Source: Pseudoips prasinana
Lineage: Eukaryota; Arthropoda; Insecta; Lepidoptera; Nolidae
Length of the DNA: 64,000 bases
Assembly (NCBI GenBank): GCA_951640165.1
Contig: OX621258.1
Span: forward strand, 8,951,501-9,015,500
Direction: 5' to 3'
Numbering within the stretch: the first letter of the stretch is position 1; each line of letters starts with the position of its first letter. The notes beneath the pieces were generated by a model. The model was not told the DNA's origin. It did not search any database and saw only the letters and a list, made by a program, of their open reading frames with translations. This document shows positions 20,265-30,063 of the stretch, piece by piece. Both the position numbers and the translations under genes were made by a program.

Positions 20265-20855
20265 CAAAATCATCTCAAGCCAATTAATCAAATCAGTTAA
20301 TCACTGTAAATATGTGAAATATCTATGTACTACGAAATGTCTAGATAACATCAAAACATGATTATAATTTAATTATTTTATTGAACATTTAAAAACACTG
20401 TGATTATTAATTTTAGAATAGATAGAAGTAGATACTGTTAATACCTACAACATAATTATATTTCATAAAGGTATATGTCGTAGTATACCTATCTACTTAT
20501 AACCTGATCTGTGATTTACTGTGCTCCTAAATTAAAAGAATTAATGTTAAGTAAATTTTTTACAACTGTTGTCAAAAATAAATAAGAAGATTTATTCTAT
20601 TGCTCATTATTTAATGAAACATTAAAAAAAACACTGTGATTATTATTTTTAGAATAGATATAAGTTGTTCTTGTTATCTTATTATTAAGTGTGAGTTATT
20701 GATCTGTGATTTACTATGTACTCATTATAGAAGAATTAATGTCAAGTATATTTTGTACAATTGATGTCAGAATAAGAATATTACGATTTGAATCATTTGT
20801 TTTATTCACTGTACATTTCGTTAACGTTCGACATGGTGGCACCAGACAAAAGAGA
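20265..20855 (+). other. 3' UTR and subterminal region of the MULE
   Basis: AT-rich, no further ORF of note. ACACTGTGATTATTA with TTTTTAGAATAGAT occurs twice (about 20395 and 20631), an internal direct repeat of about 110 bp with diverged surroundings. AATAAATAAG near 20578 could serve as a polyadenylation signal. Confidence 0.5.
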
Positions 20856-20953
20856 TTTTCAACGACTCGACTAGATGGGAATAAAAGCGAGAATTTTCAA
20901 AGTAGACATAGCGGGAACTCGACATAGTGGGACTCGACCTCGTGGGAATAAAT
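20856..20953 (-). repeat. Right terminal inverted repeat of the MULE
   Basis: Reverse complement of 16661-16758; outer end ...GTGGGAATAAAT. Confidence 0.93.
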
Positions 20954-20963
20954 CCTTAACGCG
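20954..20963. other. Target-site duplication, right (MULE)
   Basis: CCTTAACGCG, identical to 16651-16660. Confidence 0.92.
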
Positions 20964-21158
20964 TGGTCGGTGATCCCGTGCAACTGATCACACCCTCACC
21001 TAGAATTCCGTCATTTTGCTTCAGCTGCCCCCTGAGCTGTGGCTCGAACCCTAAAAGGGTGGCCTCAGGTATTCGTCGTTTAGTTTAAACTACTGGTTAA
21101 GAGCCTTCTGAGCTAGCCAACTGCTCGTTCAAATCGCCTTCAATTTATTAATTTTAAC

Positions 21159-21415
21159 GGTGAACGTAGCCTAGTTGGCAGAGATCCTGCCTACGAAGCT
21201 GGTGGTCCTGGGTTCGAATCCCGGTAAGTGCAAATATTTGTGTGATGAGCACGAATGTTTGTTTCTGAGTCATGGATGTTTGCTATGTATATAAGTATTT
21301 ATCTATCTTTATACGTATGTATATCGTCGCCTGGTACCCATAGTACAAGCTTTCCTTAGTTTGGGGCTAGGATGATCTGTGTGACATTGTCCCCAGATAT
21401 TATTATTATTATTAT
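21159..21415 (+). mobile_element. SINE family A, copy 1 (tRNA-derived)
   Basis: The head has pol III A-box-like GTAGCCTAGTTGGCAG and B-box GGTTCGAATCCCGG; the body includes TGATGAGCACGAATG and GAGTCATGGATG; the tail is CCCATAGTACAAGCTTTCC, TTTGGGGCTAGGATGATC, ACATTGTCCC and an ATT run. Like other SINEs it would depend on LINE enzymes. Sister copies are at 37999, 43107(-), 46440, 48208 and 60841(-). Confidence 0.88.
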
Positions 21416-21445
21416 TTAATTTAATTTAATTTAATTTAATTATTA
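21416..21445. repeat. (TTTAA)n microsatellite
   Basis: About six TTTAA units following the SINE tail. Confidence 0.85.
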
Positions 21446-21579
21446 TACTAAATTTCAAAATAATATAGGTTGTTATTTATTGAAGGATTTATGAAAATAT
21501 ATGTGATAAAACAGAACGCACGGATGGACTAATTAATTTTTTGTAACTTTTATACTGTATTCGACTATGTTTATGTACT

Positions 21580-21655
21580 GCATTGTGAGCTTGACAAGTA
21601 CAAATATATGTTAATACCCAAGTGCTGAATAAATTTTATTATTTCGTTTCATTTC
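21580..21655 (+). repeat. Dispersed repeat tail, family H
   Basis: GCATTGTGAGCTTGACAAGT and GTTAATACCCAAGTGCTGAA with AATAAATTTTATTATTTCG recur inverted at 49012-49085. Probably a retroposon 3' end. Confidence 0.55.
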
Positions 21656-21957
21656 GTTTTTGCGTCGGGGGTTAAAAATATACTTATGTAACGAATACAA
21701 AGTGTCTGAAACCGAAATTGTGTAACAAGATAAAAGGTTTAGAATTTTCACCAGTCTCTTTATATTTATTTAACATCAGTCTTATAAAAGAAATCTTTGA
21801 GAAGACGAGACTTTGAAATATTCATTCAATTTGATGGCTAGACACCCTTTTTTCAAAGAACTGTGTTTTCTATTAATATTCACACTGAAATCTACTTTTA
21901 AATGTGACATTTACATTGAGCCTAGAACGCTTTCAATTACCATTCGTCTAGCATATA
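21656..21957. other. Unassigned stretch
   Basis: No recognised feature; an open frame at 21813-22019 has no motif and runs into family E. Confidence 0.4.
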
Positions 21958-22251
21958 AAACTAAAAACTGGCCAGGTGCGAGTCGGACTCGCTCACGAAG
22001 GGTTCCGTACCATATATAAAAACGAGCAAAAAATTCACGTTTGTTGTATGGGAGCCCCCTTAAATATTTATTTTATTTTTTAGTATTTGTTGTTATAGCG
22101 GCAACAGAAATACATCATCTGTGAAATTCTCAACTGCCTAACTATCGCGGTTTCAGAGATACGGCCTGGTGACAGACGGGCAGACAGACAGATAGCGAAG
22201 TCTTAGTAATAGGGTCCCGTTTTACGCTTTGGGTACGAAACTCTAAAAACT
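21958..22251 (+). repeat. Repeat family E, near full length
   Basis: Starts ACTGGCCAGGTGCGAGTCGG and ends GGGTACGAAACTCTAAAAAC. Internal landmarks are GGTTCCGTACC, GGGAGCCCCC, GAGATACGGCCTGGTGACAG and ATAGGGTCCCGTTTTACGC. Also at 62846-63110 (+), 39531-39826 (-) and 35105-35460 (-). No ORF; class undetermined. Confidence 0.7.
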
Positions 22252-22422
22252 AAGTAATCTCCACCTAAAAGCACCCCTATTTTCTACGAACATGGCTCAG
22301 GGCAGTTACTGAAGTGGTTTGCATGAGGGTTCGTTTTTAGGGACTTATTATGCAACGCTCTAAATTAATACGACGAAGGCCGCGTCTTAGAATCGTAGTC
22401 AAAGTCTCCTAGTTATAACCTT

Positions 22423-22652
22423 TAGGATCAGCGCAGACAGTGAGGAGTGTAGTGGAAATCATTAAGGATATTAAGGCACTAGAAAATGAACTCACAAATT
22501 ATTGAAATAAAGTGCATATATGCTTAAACCTAACGAAAAATTTCAGGTTCAAGCATATATCTTATTTATTTAAATAATATTTTAAAGTAGATTTTCTAGT
22601 GCCTTAATAAAATCCCCTCTGCTCCGCTCCTCTGTGACTGCGCTGACCCTCA
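22423..22652. mobile_element. Palindromic MITE family M1, copy 1
   Basis: Long inverted repeats: outer ATCAGCGCAGACAGTGAGGA / CTGTGACTGCGCTGACC, then TTAAGGCACTAGAAAATGAA / AGATTTTCTAGTGCCTTAA, then GCATATATGCTTAAACC / GGTTCAAGCATATAT. No ORF. The full copy 2 is at 25844-26087. Confidence 0.82.
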
Positions 22653-23282
22653 TAGAGCAATGGTATTCGGGATTTTGTGATCAGTCAGTGATTAAATACA
22701 AGGTTAAGGTTTATTTTCACTAGAGTATTACGAACACTCACTTAAAGTAACACACAAATTTAAAAAACTTGAATATAAGATGCGTACATGAATTGGGGTA
22801 TATGAATCAAAAATATTAATATTTGTTCGAAATAATACATTAGATACTGTTTTTATACATAAGAAAATCAAAATTGCAATTATATGAATTGATTTGAAAA
22901 AATTAAGATGAGCTTGTCTATGGAAACCAGATAACTGATATACTACATATACCTACTACTTTTCGTTTGAAAATACATACTTATATAAATTTTATGAGTC
23001 CAATTTTTGTCCTGTGCAGTAATCGAGTCCAAAACTCGAGGCACCGAGTTAGAGGGAGACCGTAAACACACTGATAACAACTGATAACTTAACGCACTGT
23101 ATATGTATTATGTTGCTTCACCCTTGCGTGCAGGTTGCATCAGTTGTACCTCCAGTCCAGTTGTACAGCCGCCTTCATGGCTACATATATTCGTAGTCTT
23201 TATTCTTATGTGTTAAGGGTGGTTTTTGTTAAGCACGTGTATCTGCTGATGTGTTGATGTCTATGCAAAGTGTTGCATTGTG
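22653..23282. other. Mostly unassigned; SINE-C scrap at 22917-22962
   Basis: CTATGGAAACCAGATAACTGATATACTACATA, quoted in part, is the minus-strand tail of SINE family C. Otherwise no feature is recognised. Confidence 0.5.
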
Positions 23283-23440
23283 ATGACAAGACACAACTGT
23301 GATTGCCAACCCGTACACGTAACCATTCACAGAAAAACGCTGCTGCCCGTTCTCTGTTAGGTACCTTGGTCGATTTCTACGCCCCCCACGGGATGAGATA
23401 GGGTGGTGATATAATATGCCGTCACCACACAGCACTACCT
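23283..23440 (-). repeat. LINE tail family G, minus strand
   Basis: GATTGCCAACCCG, GCTGCCCGTTCTCTG, CGCCCCCCACGGGATGAGAT and GTGGTGATATAATATGCCGT match the other G copies. Truncated. Confidence 0.65.
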
Positions 23441-23840
23441 TTAGTAATCGTCAAAAAGTACATTTAAAATTTTTAGAACACTTTTTAAGCAAACATTAAA
23501 GGAAGATTTAACAGCAAACAAATGATTCCACCCTTAATTTATCACAAAGTGTAAAGAACAAAATTCAATACAAAAGCTTAGCAACAAAGATCGTTCGTTA
23601 TCTTCAAGAATTCTGTCATTCTCCTTTATTTTCTAGTTACACAACTTTGTGATTTAATAAAGAGGTATAAGGTTCATCTTCCTTTGTATTTGCCGGTGTT
23701 GACACGATAAAGGAAACTGGGTGGGAGTCGGGAATAATGTATCGACATTCAATTTATATGTAACGTTATGCGTGAACTGTTAGGAGATTGTACTGCTCTG
23801 AATTTGCGCTGGGGCATAGTCTGCATTAATATTATACTTT
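23441..23840. other. Unassigned AT-rich stretch
   Basis: No recognised feature. Confidence 0.4.
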
Positions 23841-23842
23841 GT

Positions 23843-23985
23843 TTATCTTTGGACTGCCTTGTTGGTCTAACGGTGGGTTTCAACCGCAGATCGATGGGTC
23901 CTTGCTTTAACCCGCTCACTTCATAAAGGATAACTGACTAGCTAAAAAATAAGTAATGGAATCAGGCGTTACTTTGCGGAAATCC
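23843..23985 (+). repeat. tRNA-like SINE head, degraded
   Basis: TGCCTTGTTGGTCTAACGGT resembles the A-box head of SINE family B; the expected B-box is corrupted (GATGGGTCCTTGCTTTAACCC). The downstream sequence does not match the SINE-B body. Confidence 0.4.
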
Positions 23986-23988
23986 ATA

Positions 23989-24268
23989 ACAATCAAAATA
24001 CAAAATTAATATGTAGTGTTATGCAATTTGCACCGCCCTCCCGCCCGCAAAAATGTGCACATGCAAGAAGGACAATTTAAAAATGCAAATTACATGCGCC
24101 AGTACGATACCCAACACGTGTTTCAGTCCTCCACGGACCATTCTCAAGGGCTGCTAACTCGTCGAATGCTCGAAGGAGACTCCTTCGAGGGCGGTGCAAA
24201 TTACGTCCCGGCATGATTAAACTGACAATTAGCGGAATTAACACTACATATTAATTTTGTATTTTGAT
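23989..24268. mobile_element. Non-autonomous DNA transposon with 30-bp inverted repeats
   Basis: ATCAAAATACAAAATTAATA... (about 23992-24021) is exactly inverted at about 24238-24267. Inside lie GCACCGCCCTCCCGCCCGC and GAGGGCGGTGCAAATTACG, a second inverted pair, and CGATACCCAACACGTGTTTCAG. Part of the same sequence is found at 38580-38690. The single open frame across it has no domain. Confidence 0.7.
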
Positions 24269-24338
24269 AGCTAAAAAATACTTATGCGGTTCGTATCATC
24301 CAAGTTATGTAATAAAGAGCGAGCTCAATACAAATATA

Positions 24339-24757
24339 ATGTCCTCGTGGCTGAATGTCGGCCACGGCGACCAGTCTCAATGGAGACTAGTCATCTGCGC
24401 GAGACAGACTTTCTATAGCGTGTTCACCCGCAGAGAACGAGGTCCTGGGTTCAAATCCCGGGTCGGGCAAAAAGTGATTTTGGGACTTTTCTGTAAAAAA
24501 AAATTCTCAGCATCAGCCCGAAGTCTGGGAGTTAGCGGTATTATACCCCCGTGCCTCGGAGAGCACGTAAAGCCATCGGTCCTGTGCCTGACCTCTTTCC
24601 GGTCGTGTCGCCTAAGCGTCCGATCGGATCATGAGAGTGATGGAATAGAAAGTGCCACTGTGTTTGCGCACACACTTGAGCACTATAATATGTCCCGCGC
24701 TAATCTCTATTGAGACCGGCCGCTGTGGCCGAAATTCGGCTTGGAGGACATTATTAT
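24339..24757 (+). mobile_element. SINE family B with an inverted 5' cap (foldback SINE)
   Basis: 24412-24757 is a plus-strand SINE-B (B-box GGTTCAAATCCCGGGTCGGG; CGAAGTCTGGGAGTTAGCGG; CTCTTTCCGGTCGTGTCGCC; GAGAGTGATGGAATAGAAAG). 24339-24411 is an inverted copy of the SINE's own 3' end (GGCCACGGCGACCAGTCTC against GAGACCGGCCGCTGTGGCC at about 24710). The whole could fold into a ~75-bp stem with a ~280-nt loop. Confidence 0.75.
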
Positions 24758-24826
24758 TCCGTCACTCTCATGATCCGATGGGACTGACCTAGACTGATCC
24801 AGACGTCGACCTGATAATGAAAAATA

Positions 24827-24877
24827 TTTTTTTTCAGAAAACCGGGGAGTACTATTCCCCGGTTTTCTGAAAAAAAA
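24827..24877. repeat. Perfect 22-bp hairpin
   Basis: Arms at 24827-24848 (T8 then CAGAAAACCGGGGA) and 24856-24877 are exact complements around the loop GTACTAT. Confidence 0.9.
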
Positions 24878-24899
24878 ATTCAGGATCTCGCTATCCATC

Positions 24900-25140
24900 A
24901 TTGAACACACTACCGATTAGTACTAGATCAACGAAACAAGCTCAATATAAAACCATGTTCTCGCTTTAGACACTTAAGTCGCTGGTTACTAGGATAGTTT
25001 ATAAGAGACTGCAGACAGCAGTTTTATGACTTTCTTCGCACTTGAGCGGGTGGTTTTGCGCTATGAACTCCTACTCAACTTGGGGGTCTCAATTTTAAAT
25101 AAATAAATATTCGGAATATATCATATATCGATATCTATAA
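24900..25140. other. Unassigned stretch
   Basis: No recognised feature. Confidence 0.35.
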
Positions 25141-25275
25141 CATGTATCTTCATACATAAAAACATAGAAAACACATAGACCAAGACAAATAGACATATTT
25201 ATATAACAATAGCTACATACATATAACAATATCTGTCTTGTACGGGGCTCGAACCCGCAACCTTTGGATCAAAAG
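25141..25275 (-). repeat. tRNA-derived SINE fragment, minus strand
   Basis: The reverse complement contains GGTTGCGGGTTCGAGCCCCG, a clear B-box-like stretch. The family is uncertain. Confidence 0.45.
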
Positions 25276-25843
25276 TAAATAATAAATAAATAGTTTTTAT
25301 TTTCATTTAATGTTTCATGTAGTTTTTATTTTCGTTTAATTTAATGTTGACCGAGCCTTACATGACGCGGACGGAAACAAAATGATAACATTAGGTATAG
25401 TAAAACAAAAACTAACGCTTCATGTTAATGCTCTAGCTGCCAAATTAACCGGTTCTGGAAGTACTCATCACACAACACTGAGGAGGAACAGTGTTCCGAA
25501 TCTTATTAACCGATTCCCCAAGTGAGAGTGGTCAATGGACAACTCCTCACTTCTGAAAAAACAAAAAAAATAAAAATTACAGACATGATCCGACAACGAA
25601 ACAGCTAAATGTCTATGACAGATTGCTAAGCTAAGCAGGATGAAAAAAAAAAAAAAATTAGGTATAGTAAACTCAATTTTAACCAACACCAATGTAACCA
25701 ATTTATCGTCCCATATACTATGTTGGCCAACAGTACGACGTGGTACCAACCTTACGCAAAATGGGTTGGCGCCATCTGACGGCCATATCTTCGCAACGAG
25801 CGCGCTCATTGGTTAATTCAAATAGTCCGCACTTGCGCCCATA
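25276..25843. other. Unassigned stretch
   Basis: No supported gene. A 113-codon minus-strand frame (25468-25809) contains a poly-phenylalanine run from an A-tract and no domain. A-runs occur at 25558-25570 and 25645-25659. Confidence 0.4.
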
Positions 25844-26087
25844 TAGGGGCCAGCGCAGACAGAGAGGAGCGCAGCGGAGAGGATTTTATTAAGGCACTAG
25901 AAAATCAACTTTAGACTTATAGGAATAAAGTGCATATATGCTTGAACCTGACATAAAACGCTCGCGCGGTTTCGGGCATATAATGTTCAAGCATACATGC
26001 ACTTTATTTCAATAATTTTAAAGTTGATTTTCTAGTGCCTTAATTAAATCCTCTCCGCTGCGCTCCTCTCGATCTGCGCTGACCCTA
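25844..26087. mobile_element. Palindromic MITE family M1, copy 2 (full)
   Basis: 244 bp with ends TAGGGGCCAGCGCAGAC and GATCTGCGCTGACCCTA. Arms pair almost throughout: GAGGAGCGCAGCGGAGAGGA with TCCTCTCCGCTGCGCTCCTC, CACTAGAAAATCAACTTTA with its complement, and GTGCATATATGCTTGAAC with GTTCAAGCATACATGCAC. A flanking TA could be the target duplication but is also the element's last bases. Confidence 0.88.
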
Positions 26088-26238
26088 GCACGTGCCTTGA
26101 TTACCTATAACACATTTCCGTCCCTTGTCAAAAATTACTCCCACAAAAAAATACCAACCGAGAGGTTACACATCAACAAGGTTAACATCATTCCATGGAG
26201 TACTTTCTTCTTATCATTAGTTCTTTTAAAATAATACG

Positions 26239-26495
26239 TTAATAGAATTCTCAGAAGAAAATTAACAATAAATATATTATATTCAAACAAGCCCGTTTTC
26301 ATAATTACCTCAATTCTTCCAAAGAAACATTCTTCTAAAACGTCCGCGACCAAATTAAATTACGTCCCGAGAAAGAAAAGTTGGTAAAAACTTTTTTACA
26401 TATTTCATTTACTTAGAAATTCTTGTGCAAAATACTAATTTAAAAGAATAGCTATTCTTACTATATAAATAGAGACAGGCATTATAATGAACTAA
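26239..26495 (+). repeat. Local duplication K, unit 1
   Basis: TAATAGAATTCTCAGAAGAAAATTAACAATAAATATA, quoted in part, and following ~250 bp recur with moderate divergence at 27293-27552 in the same orientation. Landmarks are ACATTCTTCTAAAACGTC and AATTTAAAAGAATAGC. No ORF of note. Confidence 0.75.
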
Positions 26496-26666
26496 GTGCA
26501 GAAACCAATCACTGAACTAACTAACACTAACTTACCCATAGTAAGATTTATTCAGAGCGTCACAGCCTTTCTGAAATTCACCAATATTATTCCACCAATT
26601 TCTTGTTGCGAATTCTAAAATTTATCGGGTTTTGGGTATTTTAGACTTTAATAATTGGCAATACTT

Positions 26667-26925
26667 CACTATAATGGATGCCAGATGCTCTCACCAGTCC
26701 GCAAGTGATTGGTGAGGGGTAAGCAACTAGGCTCGCGATCAATCCATAGATGGGTGACCGCCAAAGTGGTTTAATTTTTGATCGTCTCCGTGGTTCGGAG
26801 GGCACGTTGAGCTGTCGATCCCGGTTGTAGCCGTTAGGCAACAGTCGTTAAGCCATGTCAGAGGCCTACTGGGCGGTTTGAACAACTCTGACACTAGGGT
26901 AACCACTGCCCATATGATAAGTTAT
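26667..26925 (+). mobile_element. 5S-rRNA-derived SINE, copy 2
   Basis: The 5S-like segment (about 26687-26765) reads CTCTCACCAGTCCGCAAGTG, GGGTAAGCAACTAGGCTCGC, GATCAATCCATAGATGGGTG, ACCGCC, comparable in order and spacing to the 3' two-thirds of eukaryotic 5S rRNA (TTAAGCAAC...GATGGGTGACCGC). The non-5S body is shared with 15293-15512. It is inserted within the K duplication region. Confidence 0.8.
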
Positions 26926-27111
26926 ATAGTAATAATGGCTATACTTTTAAATTTAGTGATTGACAAAATAGAGTACTTCATTGTAATGAACTTCTCCATT
27001 ACAATGAACTACTCTGATTTTGGCAGTACCTACAGTTATTCACCAAAGTCTGAAATACCCCAAAAATAGAGAGAGATATTCCCAAATTTCTGAATTTAGA
27101 AATTATTTTCA

Positions 27112-27217
27112 ACTTGTCGCTGGTAACTGCTGGATGCGCATAGCGCAAGACAATTGCCGATTGTGGAGATCTTTGGGAGAGGCCTTTGTCCAGCTGTGGA
27201 CATCTTTCGACTGATGA
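27112..27217 (+). pseudogene. RTE-like LINE ORF2 C-terminal scrap
   Basis: Encodes VAGNCWMRIAQDN, LWRSLGEAFVQLWTSFD, then a stop, followed by TGATGAT. It is homologous to the end of the fragment at 845-1221 and heavily 5'-truncated. Confidence 0.75.
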
Positions 27218-27292
27218 TGATAAACTTGATTTCATAAATAACGTAAATAATATTTAGTATCGTTAACAACGTGAGTAGTCATTAAAAAAAAT

Positions 27293-27552
27293 TATAATAG
27301 AATTCTAAGAAGAAAATTAACAATAAATATACCATATTCAAATAAACCTCTTTTCATAATTATCTCAATTCCTTCAATGTAACATTCTTCTAAAACGTCT
27401 CGACCAAATTACATTGTCCCTAGATAGAAAAGTGGCCAAAACTCTTTTATATATTACATTTACTTTTGAAATCTCTTCGGTAAAATACCAATTTAAAAGA
27501 ATAGCCATTACTGCTATATAAATAGGGAGAGATAAAGTCCATAGTAGTGAAC
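27293..27552 (+). repeat. Local duplication K, unit 2
   Basis: Direct copy of 26239-26495. Just beyond, 27569-27620 (GTATTGCCAATC... TAAAATACCC) is the reverse complement of 26617-26665, so the duplicated block also carries an inverted component. Confidence 0.75.
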
Positions 27553-27629
27553 TTCTTCCATTTTTCCCAGTATTGCCAATCTTAAAAGTCTAAAATACCC
27601 AAATACTGATAAATTTATAAATACGGGAC

Positions 27630-27930
27630 AACTTCATCATCATCATCATTAGCCTACTACTTGGCATAGGCCGCCCCCAAAATAGCGTTGCCATTTGAAG
27701 GCGTTTGCCGTAGTCACCGTACTTGCCATGCGAGTTGGAGACCCCAGTTAGATGGTAGCTAGTACACAGGAGGTGGTGGAAGAAGGTTTCTTGAATGGAA
27801 GTGTTTCTTAAGCACTGTAGACTTGTGTATGTGGGTGTGTTCATGCTGCGGCACCGTGATGCGTGTCTGACATACCACTGTTAAACCCGCGATGGTTTGT
27901 GTGGAATGTTCTGAGTTTGTATGTTTGTAA
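27630..27930 (-). repeat. LINE 3' tail, minus strand (ATC-repeat end)
   Basis: Starts with TCATCATCATCATTAGCCTA, the usual trinucleotide end of RTE-like LINEs read in antisense, followed by GGCATAGGCCGCCCCCAAAA. Extends to about 27900 with no intact frame. Confidence 0.5.
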
Positions 27931-29044
27931 TTAAATTTAATGTATTGAATAATAAACTAAATAATAAAGAAACGTAATTGTAGAAATGCTCTGACGCTCT
28001 GAGATAATTTTACTACAGGTGAGTTTGTTAGCATTGTCACTTGATGTCGGTGTTTCGTCATAATAGTAGGTTTTAAACATAATATTTTGTTAGTTATTTT
28101 AATGTTAAAACAAACGAAAAATATTTGTTGAATCACCGTGATTGATTTGTTACGGGAAATTATATTAACATCAATAGATACAGCACTACCAATAGCTGCA
28201 TACTGTATTTCTATATCTCAGATCAGATTTCACGGGCAGGAACAACACACATAATTCTAGTCTACTATGTTCCTATAAACTAAGCCCGTACATGGCTCCT
28301 CTAACCTACGTCAAGATCTATCTAAGGAACTCGAAAATTTGATCTACCGGTGAATATCGTCCGTAGCTTAATAGCCGAGCGCTAGGTATAGTCCGCTGTA
28401 ATTTTTTTTATTTAGATTAACATTTTACATTGCCATAAACGCTATATAACTTTGATTTTATCATGAATATGGTTGTCTGCTGAATAAAGAGCTCTTTACG
28501 CAGAATGAGGGGGGTCAGTGACACGTGGGTTGAGCAAGCGTTCTGCGCTACCTAAACCGCCTGACAACATTCAATAGATGCTTATATGCCGACTTATATC
28601 TTAGAAATAAAATAGATGCTCATTATTAGGCTTCGCTACACCAAATATCCGTCACTTTTCTAGACTCATGTAGAAAGAAAGAAATGTTCTTTCCGGAAAA
28701 AACTTTTGTCTCCACATTTTTCTATTTTCTCAATCAACCACGTCAATCAAGACATTCATGACCGCATAAAATAATAGGTGTCGAGAAATATCGTGACGAA
28801 AAACTCCTAGATAAAGCCAGCTGACGCAAGCACCTCTATATATCTTGCTAAGATTTACAAAAAAATATATGTGAACAGATACGTAGAATGATATCTCGGA
28901 AACCTTTGTCTAAGCAAAACCTTCACCTAATAGCATTAGGATAGAGTAACGTACGAATAAGCCACAGAACGTATTATTACACAGAAGGAACACTAAGCTA
29001 TTAAATGTACATTTCTACTAATAACAATATACAGAAAATCAATA
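27931..29044. other. Unassigned, 1.1 kb; family F scrap at 28350-28445
   Basis: ATCGTCCGTAGCTTAATAGC and GAGCGCTAGGTATAGTCC echo the tRNA-like part of family F. No gene recognised elsewhere in the stretch. Confidence 0.4.
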
Positions 29045-29428
29045 ACTGCCTCGTGGGTTTATCGGTAGCGTGTTCAACCGCAGCTAATAAGGTCCTGGGT
29101 TCAAATCCTGGGTCAGACCGTAAAGTAATTTTGGGTTGTTTCCGTAAAAAGAAATTTCTCTATATCAGCCCGAAGTCTGGGAGTTGGTGGTATTACACCC
29201 CCGTGCCTCGGAGAGCACTTAAAGCCGTCGCCGCGTCGGTCCTGTCTTTGACCTCTTTCCGGTCGTGTCGCTAGTCGTCCCATTCTGATCATGAGAGTGA
29301 TGGAATAGAAAGTGCCCTTGTGTTTGCGCACACACTTGTGCGCTATAATCTGTCCTGCGCAAGTGGCTAGTCTCCATTGAGACTGGCTGCCGTGGCCAAA
29401 ATATGGTCGGGAGGGCATTATTAATTAA
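29045..29428 (+). mobile_element. SINE family B, near full length
   Basis: Head TGCCTCGTGGGTTTATCGGT, B-box GGTTCAAATCCTGGGTC, body CCCGAAGTCTGGGAGTTGGT, CCTCTTTCCGGTCGTGTCGC and GATCATGAGAGTGATGG, end GGTCGGGAGGGCATTATTAA. Several frames are open through it on both strands but encode nothing recognisable. Confidence 0.85.
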
Positions 29429-30063
29429 TTGTTGGGAATACAGCGTAGGCAAGCTCACCACCCAGTTGGAACGGTTATATTTGTTGCAATGATATATAAC
29501 ATTATTTTAAATTAACTTAAATGCTTTTCGTATATTCTGTTTTTAAGTTAGAAATATTTTACTATCCACTCGGATAATAAGTGATCATTATTTATTTATT
29601 TCCAATTTATATACTCACTAAACGTAAAAAGAAAGAAAGAATAAAAACAAGAGAAGACATTGCACAAAGGTATTACTTATTTCTAAAGAAATATCTTCCA
29701 GTAGACCTGTAAGAGGAGATTTTGGAAGAGAGGAAGATATGAGTGTGTTGGATGATATACATACATACGATAAAAAGACACATATACATAAATACACACA
29801 TAATTTTAAATAATAAACTACATAAAATACATATATTACAGTTACATACATTACAGTTGCGAATGTTAGGCGAAAGAGAGTTCCACAGCCTAACCGCCTG
29901 AACAGTGAAGGAGTTGGAGAAGAAATCAGTTTTATGGGATGGGAAGTTTTAAATGCTTTTTAGGTGTGACCTACATTGGGCATTGGGAGAATGTTTAAAG
30001 GAAACATCTTTAATGAAAGTTGAGTAGAAAAAACGGAACAAAATAAGCAAAATGACAATTTAG
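29429..30063. other. Unassigned; possible retroelement scrap at 29840-29990
   Basis: GTTAGGCGAAAGAGAGTTCC and ACAGCCTAACCGCCTGAAC have the look of a dispersed insect repeat, but I cannot place it. The remainder is AT-rich. Confidence 0.35.

Larger units (their letters stand above)
16661..20953 (+). mobile_element. Complete Mutator-like (Phantom-like) DNA transposon
   Basis: 4,293 bp. Terminal inverted repeats of 98 bp: 91 bp identical (16661-16751 against 20863-20953) and 7 more with one mismatch, starting ATTTATTCCCACGAGG. A perfect 10-bp target duplication flanks it. Inside, in order: left repeat, a nested LINE tail (16950-17171), a 50-bp palindrome, a transposase gene with two probable introns (17.6-20.26 kb), about 590 bp of AT-rich 3' sequence, right repeat. 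FLYWCH plus MULE domains with long inverted repeats match the Phantom subclass of animal Mutator elements. With intact ends and an open gene, this copy may be autonomous. Confidence 0.93.

Noticed and set aside
25468..25809. 113-codon minus-strand open frame
   Set aside because: Contains a poly-F run from an A-tract and no motif; likely chance.
26687..26765. 5S rRNA gene
   Set aside because: Only the internal promoter part resembles 5S, it is diverged, and it is fused to a SINE body also found at 15293-15512.
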